A DNA stretch of 64,000 nucleotides from Bombardia bombarda (Eukaryota; Ascomycota; Sordariomycetes; Sordariales; Lasiosphaeriaceae): the NCBI GenBank assembly GCA_030512295.1, contig JAULSR010000001.1, forward strand, positions 6,843,001 to 6,907,000, written 5' to 3'. Positions 12,952 to 24,700 of the stretch are shown in pieces; within the stretch, counting starts at the first letter, position 1, and the number at the start of each line of letters is the position of its first letter. The position numbers and the translations under genes were made by a program. Below the pieces are notes generated by a model that did no database searches, was not told where the DNA came from, and saw only the letters and a list, made by a program, of their open reading frames with translations.

Positions 12952-14994
12952 ATGGAGTTCCTTTCTGGATACGCAGCCGCCAGGGCCCCTTTATCCGCAT
13001 ACCAAGTCGAGCCGCATCCACCGTCTCAGCGCTCCAATCGACCAACTCGTTCCAATTCAACGTCGGGAGCGCCAGCGAAGAGGCGACCTCGTGTTTCTGG
13101 CCACATCAGGACCTCCAGTGCCAGCACCACCAGCAGCTCGCGCACCGAGGTCCCATCATCGCCGTGGCTGCACCAAGGCGCAGCTTCAATCCCAGCTTCA
13201 GACCAAAATCTGACCAACACCGCCGAACCCATCGATCCGGACTCCCCACCCACTGCCTCGACCGTGACATCAGCGAGCGTAGCCTCATCGGCCGATCACC
13301 GCACTCTACGCCGCGATCAGCAGCAGCAGCAGCACCATCAGCGGGAACGGATGCCCGCATCCGGCAGATACTATACCAACAAGCAACTGCCAGCGACGCC
13401 TCGTCTCGACACTAACGAAGCAAATTCCTCCAAATACCTGACCGCTGGTAGCGCCTCCGAGCCATCCTCTGGCCGCACACCCACGTCTGCGAACGCATCC
13501 ACCCCTGTATCCTCGACAACCGCCCCGGGCGCCCTCTCTTCCACTGCTGCTGCTGCCGCCGCCTTCCACGACCGCCGTGTGCTCCAACATGCCGCCATGG
13601 TTCCGGATCCTGGCGCGAGCTCTAGGGTCGCGGGCAATGTCGGCTCCCGCGCCGAGAGCGTATCCAGCACCTCAGGTGCCACAACGGTGAGCAGCCGCAC
13701 CATGCTCTCCAGCGAACCGCCAACCAGCACAGAGATCAACCCGCGCCAGCTCAAGCCGTTTGTGGTCCGCAATGGTCGGACCTATATATCAGATCCCACA
13801 TTGCCATACCCCCTCCCCGTCGACCTGGAAGAACTCCACAGACAGACCCTGCGGACCCTTCTTCTGATCCAGCTGTTCGGTGCTCCGGTTTGCTCGCCTG
13901 CACTTGCCACCAAGCCGCCCATGCGCATCTTGGAGGTTGGCTGTGGCTCTGGCTTCTGGAGCATGATGTGCTACAAATATTATGAGAGGCAGGGGTTGCA
14001 TGCTGGCATGTCGTTCGTCGGAATTGATATTGCCCCTATTGCGCCTGGCGCGAGCGGTTCCGGTACTATAGGCGGCCCAGGTTCAGGCAACAGGGCATCG
14101 TCGTCCTCTGCTGCGGCATCGGCAGACGGCGGCCGGCCCGACAAGGACATGGATTGGCGGTTCGTACAGCATGACTTGCGGAAGCTGCCTTGGCCTTTCA
14201 AGGATAACGAGTTCGACTTGGTCATGGTCAAGGACATGTCAATGGCGACGACGACAGCGATGCAGCAAGGGCAGATGGACGAGTACCTGCGCATCCTGGC
14301 GCCGGGTGGCAATATCGAGATCTGGGAGAGCGATCATACGCTTCGCATGCTACGGCCGCACGTTCCCGAGTCGTTAGCTCCGCCGGGCGCTGCTGATGAT
14401 GAAGACAGCGACGACAGCGACAGCGACGACGAACAGGCGGAAGCCGCCAATATCGGCGCTTACCTGATGACTGCCAACACGCCTTTGAGCGCACCGCTTA
14501 ACAACTTTTTAGTCGAGTACAATGGCTGGTTATCGCGGGCGCTAGAGAAGAATTCGCTATCCCCGGTACCCTGCACGCTGATTGGACCCCTTTTGGTGCA
14601 AGAAGCTGAGGTCTTGACGGGGGTAGAAAGCCGACGGCTGGTTGTACCGCTGTCTGAAGTACGGTGGGAGCGCGAAGGCGTGGGGGGTGTTGTCACAAAA
14701 GACGGGAAGAGTTATATTGAGACGAAGGGACGGCGAGTAGGGAAGGAAGGGATATCGGCAGGCAAGGCATTGGAGCCAGGGGCCGCAGCGCTGCGGAGGA
14801 CGGCGCTATTGACGGTAGTGCAGATGATACAAAGCTTGGAACATATCCTCCGCGAAGTGAGTGGGAAGAGCCAGGACGAGTGGGACGGGTGGCTCGGCAA
14901 GATGATGAATGACTTGGTCCGGGAGAACGGCACCAGCTGGGGCGAGTGTCTCGAGGTGGGAGCGTGGTGGGCACGGAAGCGGGTACCTGCATAA
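12952..14994 (+). CDS. SAM-dependent methyltransferase with long Ser/Thr-rich N-terminus
   Basis: A single exon of 680 residues. I start at ATG 12952 (preceded by an A-tract). The frame stays open upstream to 12550, but that extension is Cys/Arg-rich, unlike the rest, and looks like leader sequence. Residues 1-265 are disordered Ser/Thr/Pro-rich with a poly-Gln and a poly-Ala run. The class I methyltransferase fold starts near 265 (LPYPLPVDLEELHRQ). Motif I is ILEVGCGSGFW at about 322-332, with FVGIDIAP as the acidic strand-2 motif and WPFKDNEFDLVMVKDM later. An inserted Ser/Gly-rich loop (about 362-385) and an acidic DDEDSDDSDSDDEQ loop (about 480-495) interrupt the fold. The substrate is unknown. 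Resemblance is to fungal UMTA-like enzymes. Confidence 0.85.
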   Translation: MEFLSGYAAARAPLSAYQVEPHPPSQRSNRPTRSNSTSGAPAKRRPRVSGHIRTSSASTTSSSRTEVPSSPWLHQGAASIPASDQNLTNTAEPIDPDSPPTASTVTSASVASSADHRTLRRDQQQQQHHQRERMPASGRYYTNKQLPATPRLDTNEANSSKYLTAGSASEPSSGRTPTSANASTPVSSTTAPGALSSTAAAAAAFHDRRVLQHAAMVPDPGASSRVAGNVGSRAESVSSTSGATTVSSRTMLSSEPPTSTEINPRQLKPFVVRNGRTYISDPTLPYPLPVDLEELHRQTLRTLLLIQLFGAPVCSPALATKPPMRILEVGCGSGFWSMMCYKYYERQGLHAGMSFVGIDIAPIAPGASGSGTIGGPGSGNRASSSSAAASADGGRPDKDMDWRFVQHDLRKLPWPFKDNEFDLVMVKDMSMATTTAMQQGQMDEYLRILAPGGNIEIWESDHTLRMLRPHVPESLAPPGAADDEDSDDSDSDDEQAEAANIGAYLMTANTPLSAPLNNFLVEYNGWLSRALEKNSLSPVPCTLIGPLLVQEAEVLTGVESRRLVVPLSEVRWEREGVGGVVTKDGKSYIETKGRRVGKEGISAGKALEPGAAALRRTALLTVVQMIQSLEHILREVSGKSQDEWDGWLGKMMNDLVRENGTSWGECLEVGAWWARKRVPA

Positions 14995-16006
14995 ACCCAT
15001 TTTCGAACGAATGCAAACAACAAGACAATCATCGACACGCATACATAACGCGCGTATGCACATACAAACGAACAACCGCGCTATGTATTCCGCACAGCGG
15101 AGCTTCGAGTACCCGGACTTGCTAGACTGGGCTGGTTGTGATGATCAGATTTTGTGACGCACGACGGCGAATAGCCTTGGACTTTCTGTCTAGGTATACA
15201 ACAACAATAACTCCTGCCTCATCATAGAAACAACCGCCCACTCAGCCCAAAATATAAGTGCCAAACGAAATCGGAGGACTCCACGCAACCTCACACTGGG
15301 TCACAACCGAGTCGAAAGCTATGCGCGCGTGGGGCGTTAGGCCACGCTGCCAATCTCTTTCAATGAGACAAGAGAGACATGATCTGTATCCAATCGTCGG
15401 CAGGCGTGGCACATCATCAGAGTGGGTCATATCTGTGTCTCAATGTGCGGTATCGTTTGAGATAGTAGCTACAGACGCCCAAACTGTGTCAGTTACTGAG
15501 TGGGTTTATTTCAAAAACCCTTACGGGTCACAGGTTGCAGATGGATAAATCGGGGTGCGATGACTGGTGTGCGGTGGGGAAACCAGGCATACGGTGAGGC
15601 GGCGGTTGGGATATGAGCTGGGTGGGAGTATTTGAGGAGAAGGGGAGGGAGGAAACAGGCGGTTCGCATCGCATGAGAGGCTTGCATTGGATATGGGCTA
15701 TGACTTGGCATGTTCGTTTTCTTTTGGATTGTGCTTATTTTCTTGGTATATTGTTGTGTTTTGTGCGTGTGGTGTGTTATACTGTGCATACTGTGTGTGT
15801 GTGTGTGAAAGAAGATGTGTAGGTGGGTTTATAGATTGGTTGGATTGGGTGTATATACTGAGAGGTGAGATATTTTGAATGAAAGCATTGGAAAGAACGA
15901 ATTGCTGATGTATACTGGTGTTTGTCATGTATGTATGTAGGCGTGTATGTGCGACTATGCTTGTGAGGAAACTAACGACGCAAGGGAGATGGAGAGACAG
16001 TGCTAC
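14995..16006. other. Intergenic between convergent genes
   Basis: Apparently the 3' UTRs of the methyltransferase and the LYR gene. It includes T/G-rich sequence with (tg)n at 15790-15807. If the LYR gene has a fourth exon it should lie here on the minus strand, but I could not find one encoding the expected basic C-terminal helix. Confidence 0.35.
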
Positions 16007-16473
16007 TTACAGGGCCTCAATTTCTGTATGGTTGTATACGTAGAAGATCAAAGATGCAGGTCAGTAAGGTCTCAATGATGCTCTTCGTATATAAATGCAG
16101 TGGTAGAACAATTGGCATGCTTCCATTGGTACACCGGAAGCGTAATGATACATACGCACCCTTTCTGACAAACTCGGCCCTTGCTATGGCTTGTCGAATC
16201 TCGTCCTCGTCCTGCAAGTGGGCGTTGGCCATAAAGGCCCCATGGAGGCGCGGCCGGAAGTAGTCAAAGCCCTTGGGGTAGTCACGGCCGAGGTTTAGGA
16301 GCTCTGTTTCGGGCAACTGAGTAAGTAATAGGTGTTGGCTGGCTGGCATTCGGCCCGGATGAATAGGTGCTACTGAGGATACAATGGTGAAAAGGGGCTT
16401 TAGTTTCTGTTTACCAACCTTTGTAAACTGTGATGACTTGGCTCCTGAGCTCTGTGCTGAGTGGCGGCGGCAT
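16007..16473 (-). CDS. LYR-motif protein, ETFRF1/LYRM5-like
   Basis: Three exons fit on the minus strand: 16473-16419, 16303-16160 and 16023-16007. The spliced product begins MPPPLSTELRSQVITVYKEL and carries LNLGRDYPKGFDYFRPRLH, the signature of the LYRM5/ETFRF1 branch of the LYR superfamily. Then come AFMANAHLQDEDEIRQAIAR and AEFVRKEIEAL. Family members act in mitochondria; ETFRF1 modulates electron-transferring flavoprotein. The reading stops at TAA 16009-16007 straight after EIEAL, about 70 residues in, where relatives normally continue with an aromatic and basic helix. Either a further exon uses the GTAAGT donor that overlaps this stop, or the protein is truncated. Exons 1-2 are secure, the end is not. 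Confidence 0.75.
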
Positions 16474-17268
16474 GATGGATGAGTGAGAATGTGGGGTTTG
16501 CGCCGGCTACTTTCTTCAGTGAAATTGATTCTCGAGCGAAATCTATGTGGGATTGTTTGGGGTTATCATCAAATCAAGGTTATTATCCAATGTTGGTTCC
16601 ATCAGAGTGTGGTATCGAAAGTCACATAGGTAGGGATGGTATGAGCGAGGAAGCTTAGTTGAGTCGGTGACGACATCTTCTCCCATCGTTGTCCCCCAAA
16701 TTCGCTTACCTAAGGAGTCAGCCATACCCTAGTGACAGCGGCCTATTTTAGGGCGCTATCTCTTTTGGATTAGGTATCGTACCTTGATAGCACCCGCGAG
16801 CTATGCGCCTCGTAGTCTCTCGGCGACATGTACATTGAGACATCATGGCATGGCGTCTACCGCTGCCCGTCCACGGGCGTAATAATAAGCCCGGGAAGCA
16901 AAAGATGGCGGCGGGCGCCCCGGCCCAACGGCCGCAAAACAATGTGTCACGAACGGTCAAAGGGCGGGGAGTGGGAGTGTGGTGAACAGCGACCCCACTA
17001 TCCGTCCCTAGCCCCGCCTGCCGAGGACCTACAACGGCCGAGCTGGGCTGCTGGATATGCCCTGGGGTGACAAACTGGAAGCACCACCACCCAGCCCGTA
17101 GATGGCGGAGATCGATCTCCAATGATGCCGTGCAGTTGAAAAGGGGAGCAGCTGCCTGCCAATCGAGTTTGACGGTCCCCTTCATCTCGTGGTTCAAACA
17201 CTGCCTTGGTTCATTCATTCATTGACTTGACGTGAAGAGACATTCGTTGCCAACACCCCTACATAAAA
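16474..17268. other. Intergenic, divergent promoter region
   Basis: This 795-bp region separates the divergent LYR and thioesterase genes, so it should hold both promoters. The part next to the LYR gene is A/T-richer, and the part next to the thioesterase is GC-richer with CCCCGCC-type boxes. Minus-strand frames of up to 156 codons show no domain and no coding character. Confidence 0.4.
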
Positions 17269-18352
17269 ATGCCTTCCCTCCCGCGCCTGAAGCTCGCCGC
17301 CCCGAGCTGCTGTGGCCCCCTCTCCTCCTCACTGGCACGCCGCGCACTGCGATCTCGGCCAACGCCACTCGCACTCGCTTCTTCCTCTTCTTATCCACAA
17401 TGCAGGCCATTTTCCGTATCAACGGGTCTGTTGAGCTCGGAAACCAATGGCACGACAGCAGCAGCAAATGCTGCTGTGCCGCCGCCGCCTCCAACGCGAT
17501 GGATCGCCGACCTGCGGGCGCGCGTCGGTCACTGTGTCATGTTTGGATGTTCGACCCAGCAGGTCTCGCGCGCAGCCGCCGTCTTGCGTGCCCTGGCGAC
17601 CGAGTGGAGGACGCTGCTTGCCGGCAGCGAGGGCTTCTTGACGGGGGGTCGCCGCGGGCTAGACGGGCAGAGGATTGCGTGGGGCGAGATGGATAGCTTT
17701 GTGAGTTGAGTTGAGATGGATGAGTTATGAGTCTGAGGCTCCGTTGCTGATTGTATGACTCCAGGGTCACGTAAACAACGTCAACTACTACCGCTATGCC
17801 GAGTCGGCGCGCGTCAACTGGATCACCAACTTTTCCGTCCACGTTGACCCGGTCCATCGGCAGGAATGGGCCGAGCTCATGTCCCCCAAGGCAACCGGGC
17901 TGATTATGAGGAGCTTGAAGGCCGACTTCAAATTCGTACGTTTGTGTGTCGACATGCCGTCTTAACTGACGATGCTAACCCCCGCCGTCTAGCCTATGGT
18001 CTACCCGGACAAGATATCAGTCTACCACAAGCTCCGGGTCAAGCCAGAGGGCACCCCGGCGCCGAGCGCCTTCATGCTCGATTGCATTGTCTTGTCACAT
18101 CAGCATAAGAGGGTCGCTGCGAAACTGGAAGAGGACATTGTGGTCTATGACTACAAGAAGGCTGGCAAGACCAGCATGCCGCCCTTCATGGTTGATCTGT
18201 TTCACGACACCTACCGGCTACAGCAGGATGAGATGATCAAGGCGAGGACGCGGATATGGGACCTTATTGAGGCTGTGCGGACGCTGGAGAAGGAAACCTG
18301 GGACCGGGAGGACGCCGTGGAGGATGTCGGGAGCACTAAAGGTAGTGCTTGA
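17269..18352 (+). CDS. Hotdog-fold thioesterase-like protein, probably mitochondrial
   Basis: Three exons: 17269-17700, 17765-17935 and 17993-18352, all joined in phase 0, giving 320 residues. The N-terminus is rich in Arg, Ser and Ala with no acidic residues for about 55 positions, as expected of a mitochondrial presequence. The hotdog core starts at IAWGEMDSF and continues across intron 1 as GHVNNVNYYRYAESARVNW. This combination of the Asp and GHVNN is characteristic of acyl-CoA thioesterases of the 4HBT type. The C-terminal half (PMVYPDKISVYHKLRVKP, then KLEEDIVVYDYKKAGK) fits the remaining beta-strands. Substrate is not predictable; hydrolysis of an acyl-CoA is the family inference. Intron 1 is 64 nt and intron 2 is 57 nt, both with consensus ends. 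Confidence 0.88.
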
Positions 18353-21300
18353 AGGGACACGGTAAGAGGGGTTGGGGTGTGGGATAGTTTATGTGCTTCT
18401 GCTGCTTGCTAATAGACTGTATATACCAGCGCATGTGTTTTGATGCAACTGCACTTCTATCGTTTTGGGCTGGCGGGATCATAAAGTATTAGACTCTGTG
18501 TGCTGACAACTCTGAAGGACGAGGATGACCGTTGTGTGAATGTGTAACTCTCCCAACAGTGCTTGGGAGGTATCATCAACGCCTACAAAATAAGGGGTCA
18601 CAGTATAGCGTGTGGATGTGGATATTGTAAGACATGGAACAAGCAGTGGATCGCACTCCGCCGGCGATCATGCAGTTTGATCATGTGAAGTTGAGCCTCA
18701 CAGTGTGATTATTCAAACGATAACACCCTTGGCGTCACTTAAACGGTTTCGGTGTTTCAATGCTTTCTGTTGGGTCTGCCCGTTGGCTACCGCAACCAAC
18801 AAACGGCAGACCAATAGTATTACCATCCATCCTTCAAGCCAAGGCGGGGGTATTGTATCGTAGAAGACGGGCTGACTCGATCATGGTGCAGCATCGTTAT
18901 TGGCACGGATGAATCTCGTCATGCTTGGTGCTGAGAGCGTGACAGTTGGCACACCGCAATCATCGATAAGGTCTCGGTTGATATAGGCCAAGGATGGGGG
19001 TGAGAGTTGACTGATGTGTGGTAAAGATCGCCATTGTCAAGTCACCCATACTACATCAGGCGACCTACAGGACTCTCCGAGACACGCAAGAGAGAGAGGC
19101 GCTGGAACCAAAGCAACACTTGGTTCGGAAACACAGCGAAACTCCATCGGCTCCGCTCATCCGCCCGGGACGAGTCCTGTCAGTGTCAGGCTGTCAGTCT
19201 TCTTCCCGACCCCTCTGCCCCACCCAGACCCTTTGACACCAACGGCCGAGCCCAACATGGTCCGGAGGAACACATGAACAGAGAAGAGAGATCACCCTCT
19301 CTTCATGCGTCGGGAAAACCCGGTGCAGTCGCAATCGTGAAGCAATCGAAACCCACCATCTTTCCAGTTCAGAGAATGGTCAATGCCAGTGAGAAGAAAA
19401 CGAAGCATGTATGTATTGCCCCTCTTGTTTCTTTTTTTTTTTCATTCCCCTCGGCTTGCCCCATCTCGGGGGGCGGTTGCATTGTTGAGCGGGGTGGCGG
19501 GGCGGACATGATGAGACGGACGAGCACACAAGCAGACAGACAGGCGAGCGAAGCGCGACTGCTCACTGCAGTCGTCTGCACAGCAGCTGTCTCCCATACA
19601 GAAAAGATGTCCATTGTGCGGGGCTGCTGCAGGCAATGGTGTGGAGTCTGGAGAAGAAGAAGAAAAGACAAGCAATGAATGGATGCAGGCAGGCAGCAGG
19701 CAAGCGGGCAGCCCATGGTTTTGACGCACCAAGAGTGAGCAATCGATCGCCATTCGGCCGCTCCAAATTGCTTCTTGCCCGCCTGGCCAATAGAGCGGCT
19801 CAAATGGGTTCAAATGCCGACATAGAGGGGGAGGGGGGGTCAAGAGCTGTTACCGCTGGATGCTTAGCTTTCTTGGTGGAGGTTGGGGGTGAGGTTGCAT
19901 CCTGCCAGAGGTCGCCCGGACATGCTCCAGGAGTATCGGTTTTTGCCTCGGCCAGCCACCTCATGATATTTTTGCCTCTTTGTTCGCATTCATGCTTTGG
20001 GACGGGATAGAGTTAAAAGATGCGGTGTGGGAGAAGCGGCCAGCGGGTGAGGCACCGCTTAGATCCGTTTTGTGGCGTCCAGGCCCGCGCCGCCAGGACT
20101 GATTACTGTGGTATTTCATGTTTCGTGATGGAGAAACAATTAATTTTGGGCTTGGCAATATTCCAATATAGAACAGTCGCAGCTTGCTCGCGGGAAAGAC
20201 GTAACTTTGCCAGTACATACATACACCACGTAGTACAGATAACGACATGATGGAACCCCCAATTCAATAGCAGATGATCGACGCCGTAATTGCAATCTCG
20301 ATGGCTCCTGCAGCCTGCGCCATCAGCACGCGCATCGCTGAGTTGTACTGAATATGCTTGCCTGCTTCAGCTGTATGTAATAATAAGAATGCTTGATGTG
20401 TGGTACGCATGCATCCGTACAAAACACGGTTTACTCCGTCCTGGACAGTTGCACACCCGACAGGAATACCTAACGCTAGGTATCTTGTCAGACAGGGGTT
20501 CTTGGTGTCCGGTCCAAGTTCCCCGCGCTTCTCGTCCAATACCGCACGTGTCGGATGTTATCTGGCACCCAATGCACCACCACGCACACACTCTGCGATA
20601 AGGTGGATCAAAGTTGGCATTGGTACTATATTCCTTTGTGACTCTGGGTCGGGTTCCTTCCAGAAAAAACTCTGTCGCTTTGTTCGCATACGCTGTCACA
20701 CATCCATGGTCAACAGTCAGCTCATGTGGACGGAGGTTTCATGCTGGCTACTGGACCCTCCCGTGCCTCCCAGCGCCTGCAGCTGAAGCTCGCCGAGCCA
20801 CAACTGATCAGCAGGCGTCTGTCCAACGAGACGTCGGCCACGATATCTGGAGTAACACATATTATACCTACCTATGTAGTACCGACGAAACTGCGTGAAT
20901 TTAGTGTAAACACTTAGGTTATGCTTGATGGCAGTAGGCAGTTGTAAGGTACCGAGTCCGCCCGAACAAGAGTCGTACTGTGTGTAACCGATACGGCTAG
21001 CGACAACCACCTTGATCCACCAAACCTTGACCATTCAAGTTGGGGTTGGTCGTGTGTGCAAGTGGCCGCCCGCCAGTGGGCACGTACCGCTGCGTACCTT
21101 GCATTTGGCTTGGCTGTGGAGATGCTCTTGCCAGCCATTTCGACCCCGCGCTCGGGCGCAATTTTAGACAGTGCAGCCTTAAATGGGACATGAAAATACA
21201 AAGCCCCGTAGCTCCCGGCAGCCCCCTGCACATCACAGTACTGTCCCACTGGGCTGTCCCACTGTTGTCCACCAACCTGATCTCCCCCATTTCGCTTCCA

Positions 21301-21770
21301 GGTTCCAACTTTCGGTCGGTTCAAAGCACTTGCACTGGGCTGGCACTGTACGCTTTTACACTCCCGGCGCCGCCTCCCACCTGAAAACCTCAAACCACCA
21401 AATCCAAAAACCCACCTTTCTCCTTTTGAGCCTTCTCCCAGCTGTTCATACTGGCAACCTGAATTCTCGCCATTTGGGACGCGCACCTAACCCCCTCGGC
21501 CTCGGTTCCCGAACACGAGACCGCAGCTTTCAGCGCATGACAAGTCGGTTGATCCCTCCCTATATTTTTTTTTATTTGGCGTCCATTTCTGTTCTGCGAT
21601 TGGGTCTTTCGCACTAGCTTTGTGACTTTGCTGGTCGCCTCCTTCCTCGCCAACAACAAGGCGTGCTGACGCAGACTCTAACAGGAACCTTCGCGGATAC
21701 TGCCGCCCTATTCCTCCTCTCCACCGGTGCTGGGCTGGCTCAGAACACGATTCTGGGTCGGCAAAAGCGT
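18353..21770. other. Intergenic, 3.4 kb, no gene seen
   Basis: Several frames of 70-210 codons exist on both strands but they overlap one another, lack domains and have no splice-extended partners. The last 300 bases are pyrimidine-rich and probably form the acrB leader. I see no tRNA or clear transposon. Confidence 0.35.
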
Positions 21771-24700
21771 ATGCCTCGCGCCACAAACTCAGCAAAGCGA
21801 CAGCAGGGAGCAAACAACCAGCGCGACACAAGACACGAAAATGGCCTTGTAGGCCCCGGCAAGCGCATCCCCAAGCGGAAGAGCCAGAGCCAGCTCGATG
21901 GCAGCCCCAGACCTGCTGTCGACAATGCCAACACCACGACCCTCGCACAGCCCCTCAACTCGACGACAAATGGTTGCGCCGCGCATCTCGACGACATGGC
22001 CCCCGAACACAAGGCGACCGAGTCGCTACGGAGGAGCTCCCTAGGCGCCTTCTCTGAGTCATCCTCAGCCGAGTCGCTGACCGTCCCTCCTCCCCACGCC
22101 ATTCCCGAGGAGGCGCACCGACGAATCGACGTCAACGATGCGAAGAACACCAATGTCCATCGCGACCCAGGGCCCCTGGACCTCGCCCTCACTGTCCTCC
22201 GATCGTGCCCTCTCCACGACACCATCGCCATCCTCATCATCCTCATGCAGATATCCCCCGCCGCCTTGACCACCATCTACATGCTCTTTACTTTTCTCAC
22301 CTTCGTCCCTCCGGTCACCACCAGCTCCGGCCTGAGCATCGCCGAGATCTTCGACGGCAATCAGGGAACGCCCTCCCTCACCACCTTGGTCTGCATGGAT
22401 GTCATCATGCTTGGAATTTGGTTGTTTCTCTGGGCACCAGTGCAGCAGTTCATCTTGGACCTCGCCCAAGTCGTCATCTCGTTGACGCTCGGGGGAGGAG
22501 GGACCTCGAGGCAAGGCACCGCAAACAACATCTTTCTCTCTGTTGCGATTGTGGGTGTATCTCAGTGGACTCGCCAAGCACGATGGAACGGTCTATCGCA
22601 ATTGAGCTCGCTGTTTGGTTCCAATCGTTTTTTTGCTCCTAGTTCAGACGACCATCTTGAATCGACAGTTCGCGCCTTTGAGAAAAAGGGACCCTACGGG
22701 TGGGTCAGAAGCGTATTAGCGATCCATATTCTCACTCAAGGACTGGTTCGGTATATTCGAGAGTGGTACTTGCGACGGGAAAGACGAGATTTGCAGTCTC
22801 AAAGTCAGTTGGACCCCGAGGCTGGCAAATCTGTGTCATTTGTGAACGATGGATTTTCCGATGCTGCAACCATGGCGGCGGACAGCGACGCTCATCTGCA
22901 GACAAGCGCGACGATTGTTTCGACAAAAAAGAGACGGAAGCAGAGTGCACAGGTCAGGATTCGGCAACCTTTGTGGGCCGCTCTAGCCAGCACCAAGATC
23001 GTCATGGTAAAGGAGTATGAGTTGTCTCATGCTGCCTCTGAGTCTGCTGGGTCAAATGCTACCGACATTCACAACCTAGGCAACGCGCCGTTTAATACAC
23101 AGCCTGAGCAGATTTGGATATGCTATGTTGGATGCGATGAGGTCTGTTTCAATACAAGCCATTTCCCGGATCCATTGCCTAGGGATGAGGTCGACGAGAG
23201 TGGCAAGGAGGGAGCCAGCTTGACAAAGCCTTTTGTTGTTAGGGTTAACAACGCGATATGGCAGCCCACACGCATGATTCCAGTCAGCGACGATGAAGAG
23301 GAAAAGCAGCAGGGCACACGCTGGACCGGAGACATATACGGACTGACTCCATTGTCGAACTACGAATGCGAATTTGTCAGCACGCGAACCGGCGAGGTTA
23401 TCTTTTCGACCAGTGTAAGGACCGTTCAGGCAAAGAGTAATGACCAGGAAGTCGCATCGAAAGCAGCAAGCAACCAGAGATCGCACAATCGCCACGATTC
23501 CCCCTCGACAACGCTTAGAGCTTCTATTGCAGCAGCTGAGGCAAAGTTTGCGGATGAGAAAGCCCGCCTGAAAGCTGTCCGCAAGGACAACAATCGCAAA
23601 GTAAATTCCACCAGGAAAGAAATCGAGAAACTGACCGCCGCAGTTCAGTCAGCAGGAGGTGATGACGAGAAGCTGAGGCAAAAGGTGGCCCAGAACAAGA
23701 TCCAGGAGAAGCGAGCCGAAGAGGCCATCAGCAGTTTGGAGGCAGAGTTGAAGGAGCTCGAACGGGTCCCAGAGGACCTTCTCGACCGATACCGCGCCCA
23801 GCAAAGTGCCTGGTCATATGAGAAGGCTCAATTCGATGAGGCCCGGGCAACATTTAAGAGCTTCAAGGCATTGATTGACACGGAGATCAAGGCGCTCGAG
23901 GAGGAGAAAGCCGTCTTGCAGGCCAAACGCAACAAGATTGCTACGCGCATCGCAAAGGTAGACACCGAGCATGCCCGTATTACCGACGCCAACGCCCAAG
24001 GGCTGGACGAAGCTGAACGCCGACTCCAGCAGCGCAACACTCTTAAAGCCGAGATCGCACGAGCTGAGCAGAATATCACCGATAGAATCAATGCTGTTCG
24101 GGCTCTGAACCTTGAGAAGCAAGGACAAGTCCACGACATGGCAAGCCAGATGCAAGCGTACCTGACTAGTTTTCAGGACGATGTGGCGGCATATGATCAG
24201 GCGGTACTACCGCAGCCGAGCCAGTATACGAATGCTCAGTGGGGTGCGCCATCCGGCAGCCAGTTTGGTGGTATCCAATCAATGTGGCCACCGGCCGCCT
24301 CGATGACGACCCAGGCTCCATCTCACCCCCCTCCATCGCAACTTTCTTCGTTTGCCAACCCGATGCAGACCACCTTTGGCAGCTCGCCGCATCAAAAGGC
24401 AAGAGGCCGATCCTCGTCGATGCTCAGCGACGTGTCAGGCCTCACGCAGTCCACCGACAGCGAGGAGCGCAACAGCGGCGGCCATCTACATCAGCATCAT
24501 CACCATCACCATCACCAGCACCAGCACCAGCACCAGCAACATCACCAGAACAGAGCTCCCCTATCATTTCAGCGCCGGACCATCCCCATCCCCATCCCCA
24601 TCCCCATTCCCATAACCAGTCCAATGTTCATCCAATGGCACATGGGGCCTCCACATTGGCGACGTTGCGCGGGCCACCAGGCTTTAGCTTTACGCGCCAG

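Noticed and set aside
19034..19678. 214-codon plus-strand ORF
   Set aside because: Overlaps minus-strand frames of similar length, has no domain and no splice partner. Ordinary intergenic sequence.
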